The notes under the pieces were generated by a model that was not told the origin of the DNA, searched no databases, and worked only from the letters and a program-made list of their open reading frames with translations. Below are positions 41,456 to 52,507 of a stretch of DNA of 64,000 nucleotides, piece by piece (position 1 is the first letter of the stretch; every line of letters starts with the position of its first letter). The stretch spans positions 35,968 to 99,967 of the forward strand of contig JBBHKE010003536.1 in assembly GCA_037447655.1 (NCBI GenBank), read 5' to 3'. The position numbers and the translations under genes are program-made. The stretch is from Zygnema cylindricum (lineage: Eukaryota; Streptophyta; Zygnematophyceae; Zygnematales; Zygnemataceae).

Positions 41456-42344
41456 TATCAAACACCCTACTTAACAACCAACTTGAAGATGCAAGAGAAT
41501 GCAACTCAGTGATCTGTGCAGACTCAAATTCTGCAAAACACTAGTAAACACAGTCTATAATCACTCCTCAAATATTGAACTCAATTGATCCAGTAAACCA
41601 TAAGATATTCACACTGCAGATTCACCAAAACTGCCTTAGTTGATTAATATCCTAAGACTTGGATAGTCACAATTTGTCTAAGTCCTAAACTATATGCTCA
41701 CAGTGAGTATCTACTAGTCACACTAATTTGAGTGGCTGTACTACAGTATTGTCTTATGCTAGGACAAAGTACTAAAACTGTACTTACTATTCTCAGAGTA
41801 CTTCCAAAACCTAATTCTGCCATTTCTCTAAATCTGAATAGTGCGACACTATTTTAAATTAGCTAAACTACAAATCTTTGTTTCCAGATATTTACAAATA
41901 GAAGACCGTACATTAAATGTTCCTGGCGCAGTCGCAGTGGTCTATAGCATCCGGCGACTGTTGTCGTGTAGTACGAAGCACCTGATCTGTCAGTGTGTTT
42001 CATTTGGGTCCTGTCCGCAATTCGATGTCAATCAACGACCCTTTTTGGCTGACCGTACCATACTTTTCCAGATATGCGGTTTGTGTTTTGTTCGTCCGAT
42101 TTCGTCAATCGGCTCGTTAATCTCCTGACACGTGTAAGTGGTCATTCGCGCTACTCCGTACCACGTACAACACCATTTTCCTGCCGACGCGTGTCCACCT
42201 GGCCGTAGAGTACACTCTCTTAGTCTTTTATTACTGTAACACTATTTGAGGTAAGTATTACACGATTTCATTTCCCAAAATATTATAAGTCCTTAATTCC
42301 TCCTCACAACTCTATCTGCTGAGTAAAGATTTCCAATTTCAACA
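41383..42344 (-). repeat. 5' LTR of H2
   Basis: 962 bp from TGTTGAAATTGG at 42344 to an eroded TATCGCTC end at 41383. It borders directly on Gyp3 LTR sequence at 42345, which suggests the H array inserted into the 5' LTR of Gyp3. Confidence 0.87.
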
Positions 42345-42449
42345 AACACTGTGTGACCTTGCTGTTGCTAAGAGTGAATCTTTGGGAATATTCCTCTCTG
42401 CATTTTGGACGTGGTGTTTAAGTTACTTCTTTTGCTTTGGTATTGGAGC
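42345..42449 (+). repeat. Remnant of gypsy 5' LTR and primer site (Gyp3)
   Basis: CACTGTGTGACC, GCTGTTGCTAAGAG and TTTGG-type blocks match the last 90 bp of the Gyp2 LTR. The primer site TGGTATTGGAGC is at 42438-42449. Confidence 0.75.
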
Positions 42450-42470
42450 TTTTCCTCATGAATCTACAGT

Positions 42471-43370
42471 ATGGAAGGTCACGGTGTCTCCAGAATTGAT
42501 ATGTTGGACCGAGTCCTTCAAGAATTAGAGATTGTCAGATTGTAGAACGCTCACCTGAGTGATACCGTCGCAACTTTGGAAACTCGTCTTGGTGAACGAG
42601 CACATGGAGGTTTGGAGAGAGACTTGAGGACACCAAAGTTGAGAATGCCCGATGAGTTGGACCTTGCGAAGCACTAGAATCTTGATGCGTGGTTGTTTTC
42701 GATGGCGAACTATTTGGAGAATTTTTCCACCCTATCTGATCGCGATAAGATTCATTATGCAGGGGGTTTACTGAAGGGGAAAGCAAGAGCGTGGTGGAGA
42801 GCAATTGTGGAAGACGGTGAGGTACCCGCTGATTGGACTCTATTTGTTCGTTCTCTTCGTGACTGTTAGCAACCAATGAACACCGTTAAGGCTTCAAGGG
42901 ACATGATTTCGGTGTTGAAACAAAACACTTCTATTTTGGAGTACACGCAACGATTTTTGGAATGCAAGGTTCAAATCCCAACGATGACGGAGGATGAGGC
43001 GGTTGATCGATATGTTAAGGGACTCAAGGCGTCTGTTAAGAGGGATGTGGAAGAGTGGCTCGCACGGGAAATAACGACTTGTAGTTGCTCGGCAATAGTA
43101 TAATTCGCGGAACGGACCGACTTTGTAGACTTCACTCTTCGTAGGTCTTATCAATTTAGATTGAGTAGTAATGGAGGAGGCCGAAGGGATGATGATCCGA
43201 CCCTTATGGAGCAGGGAGCAATCAAGGAGGACGCGACCTCGATCAACGCAATTAAAAGAAAGAAGATGATCACTAAGAAAAATACCAATGACCTGTCCTC
43301 CGAGGACGAGGAGCTCCTAAGAAGGAGGCAAAACGGATTATGCTTCTAGTGTGGTTGCCCGGACCATATG
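42471..43370 (+). pseudogene. Gypsy gag (Gyp3)
   Basis: ATG at 42471, then several stops. Readable blocks: LDAWLFSMANYLENFSTLSD, GGLLKGKARAWWRAIVEDGE, and the open part 42876-43103 (NTVKASRDMISVLKQNTSIL, YTQRFLECKVQIPTMTEDEA). The linker 43161-43349 is polar and leads to the knuckle (CF-stop-CGCPDHMARECS), in which TAG interrupts the first ligand pair. Confidence 0.87.
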
Positions 43371-43990
43371 GCCAGAGAATGCTCAAGGAGAAAAGACCAG
43401 ACAAAAGGCAAACTTAATGTCATGAGGTTAGTTGGAAAAGGTGGAGACCCCTTGGTTTTCAAGGAAAGATTAGGGGTAGCGTAGTTAACTTTATGGTTGA
43501 CCCTGGAGCGTCGGGGAATTTCATCAACAAGAAGACGGTGAAGAAGTTGAAGTTGCCTCTCATAGTTGTTTCAAGATCAGCAATTGGTCCAACTAGCCGA
43601 TGGCACCTCTATTGGGATCATTCATCGTACACCTCGACTGCAGGTTAGTTTGGGGAGCTTTCATTAGTATGAGACGCTCCACGTATTGCCACTCAGGGAT
43701 CATTAGGTAATCTTGGGGAAGCCGTGGCTCCAAAAGTGAAATTTGTTAATTGATTGGAGGAATAATGGTATGAAGGTCAAGAACGGCAAAAAAGAGTATG
43801 AGGTAAACACCAGAGTGGATGGTAAAGGTCTGGAAGAGGGACGCATGCTTTCGGCTTTACAGCTTAAGAGGGCACTCAAAAGAGGGGAAACAATTGGAAT
43901 GGCGGTCGTACAACCCGTGGAGGAAGTCAAGGAGGAGATTCCGGAGGAGTAGACAAGAAAGGATTCGACTCCGACTCTTAAAAAATAAAT
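43371..43990 (+). pseudogene. Gypsy protease region (Gyp3)
   Basis: MVDPGASGNFIN keeps a D-x-G protease box. After frameshifts, 43743-43952 holds LIDWRNNGMKVKNGKKEYEV and LSALQLKRALKRGETIGMAV, equal to the end of the Gyp1 protease segment. Confidence 0.83.
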
Positions 43991-45558
43991 GATGCAGGAA
44001 AGACTTCTGTTGAGGCTTTGGAAGTCGTGACAAAACTTCTCGAGGAGTAAGCTGATGTTTTTCCCCTAAAAATTCTGGAAGGTTTACTTTCGAAACGCGA
44101 CGTAGACCACAAAATTGAGTTGGTTCTTGGAGCAGTGCCCCCGACCAACAGGATGTATAAGAAGAGTTATACCGAGTTAGATTAACTCAAAAAGCAACTT
44201 TCAGAGTTGGTCGAAGCAGGAGACATTGAACAGAGCAAGTCACCTTATACAGCCCCCATTCTTTTTGTGTCCAAAAAAGATGGAGGTTTTTGTATTTGTG
44301 TGGACTACCAAACACTAAATAAATTAACGGTCAAAAACGCGTATCCCTTTCGCAAGATCAACGAGTTCTTGGACCGACTAAGGGGTGTTAGGTATTTTTC
44401 TAAGATAGACTTACGTAGTGGATACCACCCGATTAGAGTTGTGGAGGAGGATGTGGAGAAGAGTGCGTTTAGGACGCGGTAAGGTCATTTCCAATTCCTA
44501 TTCATGCCATTTAGATTAACTAATGCCCCCACTACCTTTATGTACTTGATGATTTTTGTCTTCTGGCAATATCTGGACTCTTTCGTAATAGTCTTCTTGG
44601 ACGACATCCTAGTGTATAGTGAAACGCTAGAGGACCATGTCAAGCAACTGAGAACCGTGTTACAAATCCTAAGGGAGAATAAGTTGTAAGCCAAAATGAG
44701 TAAATGTGAGTTTTTGAAGGAAGAGATGGTGTTTTTAGGCCATGTGGTCAGTCGAAATAGAATCGTGGTGGATCCCTACAAAACTAAGGCAGTCTAAGAG
44801 TGGCCGCAACCAAAAAATATCACGAAGTTGAGGAGCTTCCTTGGGTTATGCTCATGCTATCAACGGTTCGTGGAGGGATTTGCAAAAATCGTCGCACCAC
44901 TCACGGATTTGCTCAAAAACGATGTGCCTTATGAGTGGAAGACAGAGAAGTAGGTCGCCTTTAACAGTCTAAAGGAGCGGTTGGTTACCGCCCCTGTGTT
45001 AGCGGTTCCCAATCTGGAATTACCTTGGACAATAATCACTGACGCGAGTGAAACGACTTTTGGAGCGATTCTTATGCAAGATAACGGACGAGGCTTACAA
45101 CCCATCGCTTATGATAGTCGTAAACTAAAGGCGGCGAAAACTTAATTCGGCCACTCACGAGAAAGAAACGATAGCCATCATTAATGCGTTGGAAGTTTAG
45201 AAGTATTACGTTAAAGAGAAGCGGATCACTGTGATTACTGACCATGCGTTACAGTATCTGCAAACACAACCGAAGTTATCAAGAAACAGGCTAGATGGAT
45301 GACATTCTTACAGACTTTCAGACTGGAATTAACCATCGAATTCAAACGTGATAAACGAATCTTGCAGATGCCTTGTCAAGGAGACAAGGTGTTGCTGCGC
45401 TGACCGCGACGGATCTATTGCAGCTATTGCAAGAACGTAGGGATGAATCTTTGGGAGCGAATACTATCGCAACCGACAAACTTTTCGACCAAAAAGTCAA
45501 CACTATCACGAGTACGGTGCAAGTGGACGAAAAGTGGAAGGACAGAATTAAGGCCGTA
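43991..45558 (+). pseudogene. Gypsy RT and RNase H (Gyp3)
   Basis: RT open parts: 44207-44482 ([40 protein letters not shown]) and 44504-44689 ([31 protein letters not shown]). RNase H after 45040: [30 protein letters not shown], a shortened TDHALQYLQ (one residue lost), DALSR. F interrupts the link to integrase right after VQVDEKW-DRIKA. Confidence 0.88.
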
Positions 45559-46198
45559 TGTTGTAGGTCATGGGCATTCTGACTTGGCTGTGATCTACTC
45601 GCAGTAGGAGTCACACTTGCACCAGCGAGAAAGAGCCATTAGTAGACATGACATCAGAAGCAAACCCAAAGAGAAATACTTATTAGACTAGATCTATATT
45701 GTAAGATATGTAACTTCAAATGAGAGAGGTCTTTCAACCAAACAAACATATACCACAACGAAGTCAAAGAAAATATAACATAATACACCTTAAAGTGCAC
45801 TTAGTGCTCTTATTTCCTTAACGATGTGTAGAATGTACATTCTGTATTGCATTGATCAATCCTAATTTAACTAAATACTAAAAAGATCTAGAAAACATCT
45901 AAAAGATCTAGAAAACATCTAAAACGTATGTACAGGGTTCACCTAAATATTTACTGACAAAAATCTAAGTACTTGGACCAAAATTGTTTAGTAACAATAT
46001 CTAGACCGTGAAAATCCGAGAGATATGTTTCACGTCTACATTCATGGGCGGCCGTACACACTAATAAACTCAAAGATAAGTATTCAAGTAGAAAATACAA
46101 ATCCATACTAAATATAATTATTTGTATAGTTGGTGGTCAAAATTATTCTAAGTCGTAGACTCAAATACCTAAGACTTACTAAAACTTACTTTTCAATA
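45559..46198 (-). repeat. 3' LTR of copia F
   Basis: 640 bp, TATTGAAAAGTAAG...CTACAACA. Near-identical to the 5' LTR 57712-58334. It contains the first codons of gag (SQPSQNAHDLQ), so the coding region starts inside the LTR. Confidence 0.9.
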
Positions 46199-47015
46199 CT
46201 CCCCTTCAGCTTTAGAAGACTTACTCACTTAGACCATGTTTTTCTGCAGTACTCCAACTTAGGAGATGAAAGGGTTTTTGTCAACATTTCCCCAACAATT
46301 TTCTCATCAGGCAAATAACAAAGTTTGACCACTCTTGCAAATACTTTCTCTCGTACCAAATGTAGCGGAATGTCTATATGCTTACTCTTAAAATGGTGAC
46401 TTGGGTTTGTAGCCACAGAAATGGTTGTTTGATTGTCACACCATATTATTCGTGTTCCGTGTGGTGTAAACCCTAATTCTTGAAAAAATGCCTTAATCCA
46501 AAGCAGCTCTTTCAACGCTGCACTCGCAGCCATGTATTCGGCTTCCATTGTCGATTGTGTCGTGACTTTTTGAAGTTTACAACTCCAACTTCAAGTTCCA
46601 TTTCCAATCTGAATGACATACCCAATTGTAGACTTGCTACTAGGCACATCACCATAGCTAGCATCACTCCAAGTATTAATTTTAACCTTGTCCCCTCCCA
46701 AAGTAAACCAAAGATTTCTAGTCCCGACAAGATACCTTAACACCTTTTTTGCTGCCTTCTAGTCTCGTGGATTTGCAAACTTCAGCTCAATACACCAACA
46801 GCTTCAGCTATATTGGGCCTAGTGCAATTCATGAAATATATCAGACTTCTTACTACTTGTCTGTAAGGTACCTGTGACATAAATTTATGCCCTTGTGGAC
46901 TAAGTTCCTCATCTATTATGACTCCAAACTCATGCTCCATTCCTTCAAGTTTTTGCTTATACTCCATAGGAGTTGCACAACCTTTGCCATCAGCTAAACC
47001 AAATTTTTCCAACAT
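46199..47015 (-). pseudogene. Copia RNase H (F)
   Basis: RNase H is split over frames 46512-46730 and 46225-46548: INTWSDASYGDVPSSKSTIG, TMEAEYMAASAALKELLWIK, WCDNQTTISVATNPSHHF and VREKVFARVVKLCYLPDEKI. The connection PYRQVVRSLIYFMNCTRPNI is at 46782-47015. The polypurine tract lies at 46199-46212. Confidence 0.88.
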
Positions 47016-47720
47016 GTTTCTTATCGCTTCTTTTTTGAGTTAGCCTAATGATTTTTTTTTCTTTATCTCTTTCAACTTGTATTCGAAAGATATATTTTGC
47101 CTCACCCATATCCTTCATTTCAAAGTGTGAGTTAAGAGCGTGTTTTACTCTAGCAATTCTTTCTTTGTTCTTACTAATTAGCAACAAATCATCAACATAC
47201 ACAACAATGAATATCACCTCATCATGATTATCACCACACATCAAATATATTGGATGATCTGAGCTAATTCTAGTAAATCCTAATCTTGTCAAAAACTCAT
47301 CTAACTTTCGGTTCCATTGCCTAGGGGCCTGTTTTAGGCCATACAAAGATTTTAAAAGTCTGCACACAAGATTTTCTTTTCCTGCTTCCTCATAACCCTC
47401 AGGCTGTTTCATGTAAACTACCTCATCTAAATAACTATGCAAAAAGAGAATTTTGACATCCATTTGGTGGATGTCAAAATCCTCTATGACAGCTAATGTA
47501 AGTAAGACGCGGATAGATGGAAACCTTACTACCAGTGAAAAAGTTTATTCATAATCTATCCCATCTTTTTGATTATATCCCTTACCAACCAAGTGAGCTT
47601 TATGCTTGTCTATGGTATTTCTAGGTTCAATTATAATTTAAACACCCATTTACTTCCAATAGTTTTTCTTCCGAGAGGAAGTTCCACCAGATGCCATGTT
47701 TGGGCCACAATGATGGACTT
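46990..47720 (-). pseudogene. Copia reverse transcriptase (F)
   Basis: 46990-47463: MDVKILFLHSYLDEVVYMKQ, SLYGLKQAPRQWNRKLDEFL, catalytic FIVVYVDDLLLISKNKERI, MKDMGEAKYIFRIQVERDKE. Upstream blocks (WHLVELPLGRKTIGSKWVF, HKAHLVGKGYNQKDGID) are in frames with stops up to about 47720. YVDD is intact. Confidence 0.88.
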
Positions 47721-48340
47721 CATTTGTTCATTGACTGCTTCCACCTCGTGTTCCCTTTCATTACTCAAAAAAGCTTCCACCAACGTTAGAGGCTCTTCTG
47801 TGTGTGTTGAGTGAGCAAAGGCTGCATTTTCTCCTCTAAGTCGTGCACTTCGCCTAACTCCACCTGGAAATTCTGTCGCTAGTATAGTTGGTTGGGTCCT
47901 TCTCCTTGAAACATGTGATTAATCTTGTAATTTAGTTTCGGCTTGAGGTAGAGGAGAGTCTGCAAGTCTTTCTGGCATAACACTTCTTGTTTCTGGTGGA
48001 GGAGATGATTGCAAGTCACTTTGAGCTGATGTAGATGCATTTTCTATATTTTTCTTGAAAAACATAGGATTTTCCTCTAAAAATATATAATTAACACTTT
48101 TAATTTCTTTTCATCTGTACGTTTACTAAATACATCTACTCATTTTCACTCATTCTTCACTATGATGTTTCGGGCTACCACGACTCTATTTCTCTTAATG
48201 TCATATATTTTGTAACCTTTGGCATGATCATCATACCCTAGAAATATACATGGTAATTTCCATTTTTGTGTATTATTATCTAGCATGAATATCTTACTTC
48301 CAAAGACTTTGAAGTGACTTACATTTGATTTATGTCTTAT
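47721..48340 (-). pseudogene. Copia linker region (F)
   Basis: Decayed variable linker between integrase and RT. Fragments such as ATEFPGGVRRSARLRGENAA and KKNIENASTSAQSDLQSSPP are readable. No independent gene is indicated. Confidence 0.7.
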
Positions 48341-49012
48341 TCACATTTCGTAAGGAGTTTTATCCTTTACTGCCTTTGTTTTTAGCCTGTTTCTCACATA
48401 AACTGCACAATTCATAGCCTCTACCCAAAATTTGAAATATATGTCCATATCAGCCATGCTTATCCTAGCACACTCTGATATGGTCCTATTCATCCTCTTT
48501 GAAACGCCATTTTGTTTTGGAGAATAAGGAATGGTTAGCTGACGTGAGATACCATGCAACTTTAGGAATTCTGCAAACTCATTAGAAATGCATTCCCCTC
48601 CATTATCAGTTCTGAATCGTGCTATCTTTCTCTCATGCAGATTTTCAACCCAAGCTTTATACTCTTTAAATTTTGAAAAAACTTCATCCTTACTTTTCAA
48701 AAAATAAACTGTAGTAAATCTACTATAGTCATGAGTAAAGGTAAACATAAACTTAACACCTCCCACAGATGAATACTTCAATGGCCCCTATACATCTGAA
48801 TAAATTAGGTCTAGCACCTTGCTACTTCTATGATCAGTTTGCAAAGGGAAAGACAACTTATGAATTTTTCCCATTGCACATCCATCACAAACATTTGATG
48901 CTGGTTTTTGACAAATCTTTACACCTTCCACCATTTTTTGATTTACCATCTTTTCTAATCTATCATAATTCACATGTCCTAAACGTTTATACCATAAATC
49001 ACAATCACTGAT
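48341..49012 (-). pseudogene. Copia integrase (F), left of G
   Basis: 48788-48973 has the HHCC finger (YDRLEKMVNQKMVEG, CDGCAMGKIHKLSF). 48341-48781 has the core with FTFTHDYSRF, RFRTDNGGECIS (second Asp), SPKQNGVSKRMNRTI (the catalytic Glu is Lys here) and a C-terminal part to TPYEM. The first Asp lies in LIYSDV just before a TAG. It is interrupted at CTGAT by G. A duplicate of this segment is at 54612-55356. Confidence 0.88.
49008..49012. repeat. Target-site duplication of G, left copy (CTGAT)
   Basis: CTGAT precedes LTR G. TTGAT at 56419-56423 follows its end, one C-to-T change apart. Joining the F frame across G restores the continuous gag-pre-integrase reading. Confidence 0.88.
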
Positions 49013-49237
49013 TTTAGAAATCGATGGTTCTTTTATTATTTTCTAGGTCTAAATTGGAATACAGAAAGAAGCCGAGGTAGTCTCCCTCTAACTTCTCTCT
49101 CCAACTCCCACAATTGTTGCAGTCACTGAGAAGTTGGAGAGGAAGCTACAGCCATGGCTACCTAAGCTATGAAGAGGTTTACGGGAAATAGACTAGTTGA
49201 TTTGCGGATAGGTAGGTTTATTTGCTAAAAGGAGTAT

Positions 49238-49315
49238 GTCAGAACCAGGATTTGATCTTGTTGCTTGCCGACCGTGAGAACTCCGGTAGGCGGTAGACTT
49301 ATCCGTTAAGTCTAA
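49238..49315 (-). other. tRNA-like segment in G 5' LTR, antisense
   Basis: Minus strand: TTAACGGATAAGTCTACCG (A-box-like) and GATCAAATCCTGG (B-box-like T-arm). The right-hand LTR has the same at 55580-55655 (CCAGGATCACATCCTGG). Confidence 0.58.
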
Positions 49316-49704
49316 ACAAACTATACATACTAGAGGGTTTAATATTTATTTATATATTGCCACGTAGGAAAGTTCATTTAACGGCGGATAATTACGGCTA
49401 GATAGATCCAGTTATGTAAAAGTACGGATTACGGTATGAATAATAAACGAGTACTGCACATTTTGTTTCTTTTACAAAACAAACACCGCATAAGCGTTTA
49501 TGCCGGCTACGATTGAAATATGCATTCAATCGAACGGCCAAAAAGAAAGCCAAGATTGCGGAAGAGATTCTCGGCGATTTGTGGTCATCGCCACATCGTA
49601 TGACATGTGGCACGATTACGTTGGATCGCGGCATCTCCGGGGATTACGAGACCGAATCCGGATATGACATGTGTCGATAATTAGGCCATGTCGTACAATA
49701 TCCG

Positions 49705-49713
49705 TATATAAAG
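49705..49713 (+). promoter_or_regulatory. TATA box of the copia LTR (G)
   Basis: TATATAAAG in the middle of the LTR, about 350 bp before the gag ATG. The right-hand LTR has TATATAAAA at 56047-56055. It places the leader hairpins and gag start downstream of transcription start. Confidence 0.65.
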
Positions 49714-49934
49714 TACACCGGCAGCTGCACTTTTGTGAACGCCAATGTAATATGATTGGTGCCGTACATCAGTAGATAGAGCTTAAGAGAGTTATAGGAC
49801 TTAGTAAAAATTGGTAGATAGGACCCTCTCTCCCAGAGAGCTTCTATACAAAAGGTCAACTTTGACCCTCCATAACTTACTGCTCGAGGAGCAAATTCAG
49901 AGATTCTTTTTGCTATCGACTCAGGGGAATCTTG

Positions 49935-49981
49935 CCTTCACACGTATGAAGGTGGTCAAAGTTTTTGTTGGCCAGGGTGGC
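49935..49981 (+). promoter_or_regulatory. Leader hairpins (G)
   Basis: GACTC-AGGG-GAATC (about 49918-49931), CCTTCA-CACGTA-TGAAGG (49935-49952) and GCCA-GGG-TGGC (49971-49981). The second stem differs from CTACA/TGTAG of A on both arms, which supports pairing. Confidence 0.65.
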
Positions 49982-50056
49982 ACTTATTCGTGCTGAAAGA
50001 CAAAAAGGTCAGGGTTATCCTAGAGGCTTCGTGTGAGCTACCTAATTTGAGGTCCT

Positions 50057-51111
50057 ATGGAGGTCTCAGAGTTGCAGGTTATAGGCCCACCATCTACGGT
50101 GCCCATATTCAATGGAGTTGGCTTTATATACTGGGAAAGTATGATGACAGGGGCTCTATCTGAGAAACGGTTTTGGGGAATAATGAGTATAAGGGTGAGG
50201 CGTCCATCCAGTCTTGGGATACCTCCAAGGTTTACAAGAGGCAGATTCAGTGGAGATGCATATCCATCTTCAACGGATGAGACAAAGGAAGGAGAGGTGG
50301 TGGACAAAGGAAAGGAGAAGGAGACGACCATACCAATTGCAACTGGAATGGCATTTATGTCACCAATTCCGAGGAACGACGAGAATGATATTAATACATG
50401 GGACTTCAGCAATATAGCGGCAAAGCACTTCATCCTCCGCCATCTTACTGAAGGACTTGCATGTCCTCATTTGCAAGTAGAAAGTGCATCCGATCTGTGG
50501 ATGACTCTCATAGAGATGTAGCGAAGTGGTACAATTCAGACACATTAGTTGGCTAAATAGAAAGTTAAGAAGTATGTATACAAATGGGGGAAGATGTTGG
50601 ATTTTTGCAATAAGCTTGCTACACTTTTCATAGACATAGAGAGTGCTGGAAAAGATTTTAGTGAAAGAGAAAAAGTTAAATGTCTACTGATGAAGTTACC
50701 CGATGAGTTCGAGAACATACTCAACCGTGTGTAGGACTTGGCAGACTCAAGGTGGATATTGAACTCAGTAGTAGGAATGATTCTCGTTCAGGAGAATACA
50801 ATTGGATCCGAAGGGGAGGAAAGAGTGGGCAAGCCTTGGCAGCTGGGACCGATAGGAGGAACAAGGATTATCGGAGACTGGTCGAAATCTACGACGGGGG
50901 GGAACAAAAAAATCAGACCAACGAGTTCGGACCAAGGGCTCACAAGGGTTTATGTCATTATTGTAAGAAATCAGAGAAATATATGGCGGAGTGCAATAAG
51001 CTAACCGAGCTTCGGTTAAAGGAGTGGCAGACCGGTGCAACCACGAGAGGAAACAAAAAGGCCCTTGTGACACAGGTACATGAGGTTAAATCCGAAGACG
51101 AGGACGATTAG
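50057..51111 (+). pseudogene. Copia gag (G)
   Basis: It starts at ATG 50057 inside the LTR and is open to 50521 (MEVSELQVIGPPSTVPIFNG, HFILRHLTEGLACPHLQVE). After four stops the frame 50752-51111 holds the knuckle CHYCKKSEKYMAEC, in which the His ligand is Tyr, and the basic tail. Capsid blocks FIDIESAGKDFSEREKVKCL and LLMKLPDEFENIL lie between. Confidence 0.9.
50077..50091 (+). other. Half-tRNA primer binding site (G)
   Basis: GGTTATAGGCCCACC follows the LTR end directly. One transition away from the perfect complement seen in B. It is read as part of gag (LQVIGPP). Confidence 0.83.
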
Positions 51112-52507
51112 CTCTTATTGGATGAGGAGTTGGAAGTGACAAACGAGGTAGAAATTCCACGAAAGCAGAAATGTGCTTTCGCTGGATTCAAAGGTGAAGC
51201 AGGTTGGATTGTAGATTCAGGTGCCTCCATGCACATGTGTAAGGATATACTCGTGTTCACTAAGATATGAGAGATTCCTACCGTAGAGATAGAGTACGGG
51301 GATGGGAGGATAGTCACTCCTACTCTTGTAGGATCGGTAGACCTGAAAGTGTTAGTAGTACGAAAGGTATCCATAGTTACATTCTTGGATGTATTGTTTA
51401 TTCCGAAGCTGAACAAAAACCTCATCTCTACGTCTGTATTAGATGATAAGGGTATTGATACTAGCACTAGGAAAGGAGTCTTTACTGCTACTTTTGAGGA
51501 GGAAATCTATGTCACTGCTGAAAAAGGTAGCCAAGGGATGTTTAGGCTGATTTTAAGCAATGAAAATAATAAACTTTATTACGCTGGTGTTCATGATATT
51601 ATGATGTGGCATAAGAAGCTTGGGCATGTGAATCTAGATAAGCTAAGAGAGATGAAAAAGATGAGAGTAGTTGAAGGGATTCAGTTCAGTGAGAGTGAGA
51701 ATCTAAGTGATTGTAGTGGATGTGCTCAAGGGAGAGCACACAGATTACCTATTCCCAAAACAGCCACCTATAAGGGAGAAAAAATTCTAGATTTAGTACA
51801 CTTAGATATTTGGGGACCGGCCTAAGTGCCCTCATCGAGGGGGAAGAGATTTATAATGACTATCACTTGATGATTGGTCTCGGTATTCCAGGGTGTATTT
51901 CTTGAAAATCAAGTCAGAAGCTCAAGATTGTTTTGGACAATATAAAGCATGGAGCGAAAAACTCCATGAAACTCCAATCAAGAGAGTTAGGAGTGAGAGT
52001 GGTGGAGAGTATACTTATAACCAGTTTGAGGATTTTTTGAGGGATGATGGAGTTCAACACCAAAAGACAGTTCCAGAAAACCCGGAACAAAATGGGGTAG
52101 ATGAACGATTAAATTGAACACTAAGTTATAGTGCTAGAAATATGTTGTCGGATAAGAAGATAGGAAAAAGGTTTTTGGTAGAAGCAATGATCTGTGCTAA
52201 TTACCTAAAAAATAGAGTTCTTACCTCAGCTATAAAAGATCAAACACCTTATGAGAGATGGACTGACCGAAAACCAGACATATCTCACTTAAAGGTTTTC
52301 GGCAGTCAAGTATTCAGTCTAGATACTGATCGGTCCAATTGGAAGCTAGATCCTAAAGGAAAACCAGGATACTTATTAGGATATGATGAGGATGTTAAAG
52401 GATATGGAGTTTACGATCTAAAAAGGGAAGATATAATCTTAGTAAAGCATCTAGTTGTTATGGATGAAGGAAAGTCAGTGGATCCCTTCAGTATACAAAG
52501 TCAGTAA
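51112..52507 (+). pseudogene. Copia protease and integrase (G)
   Basis: The protease box WIVDSGASMHMC is intact. 51349-51825: KNLISTSVLDDKGIDTSTRK, HHCC finger (MMWHKKLGHVNLDKL, CSGCAQGRAHRLPI), HLDIWGPA (Asp). A TAG and a frameshift follow. 51893-52117 has RVRSESGGEYTY (second Asp changed to Glu) and EQNGVDERLN (Ala-to-Asp change before the Glu). 52142-52507 is the C-terminal part (TPYERWTDRKPDISHLKVFG). Confidence 0.9.

Larger units (their letters stand above)
33484..42344 (-). mobile_element. Copia tandem H2-H1 sharing the middle LTR
   Basis: Read on the minus strand: LTR 41383-42344, complete interior of H2 (41382-37153), LTR 36167-37152, then a second interior H1 (36166-33484) that stops at the start of RT. 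The two interiors are close relatives in gag, protease and integrase. The pattern LTR-interior-LTR-interior indicates unequal recombination between LTRs or side-by-side insertion, followed by loss of the H1 3' half. Confidence 0.88.
49013..50076 (+). repeat. 5' LTR of copia G
   Basis: It starts with eroded TTTAGAAATCG (TGTAG in the 3' copy) and ends GAGTTGCA. It has U3 arms CTCCAACT/AGTTGGAG (49099-49139), an antisense tRNA-like segment (49238-49315), a clear TATA box TATATAAAG (49705-49713), hairpins CCTTCA-CACGTA-TGAAGG (49935-49952) and GCCA-GGG-TGGC (49971-49981), and the gag ATG at 50057. Confidence 0.92.

Noticed and set aside
45559-45660. F gag start fragment next to Gyp3 as a second, truncated F element
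   Set aside because: The fragment ends exactly at the LTR terminus CTACAACA. The gag start is simply part of the LTR, as in the 5' copy.
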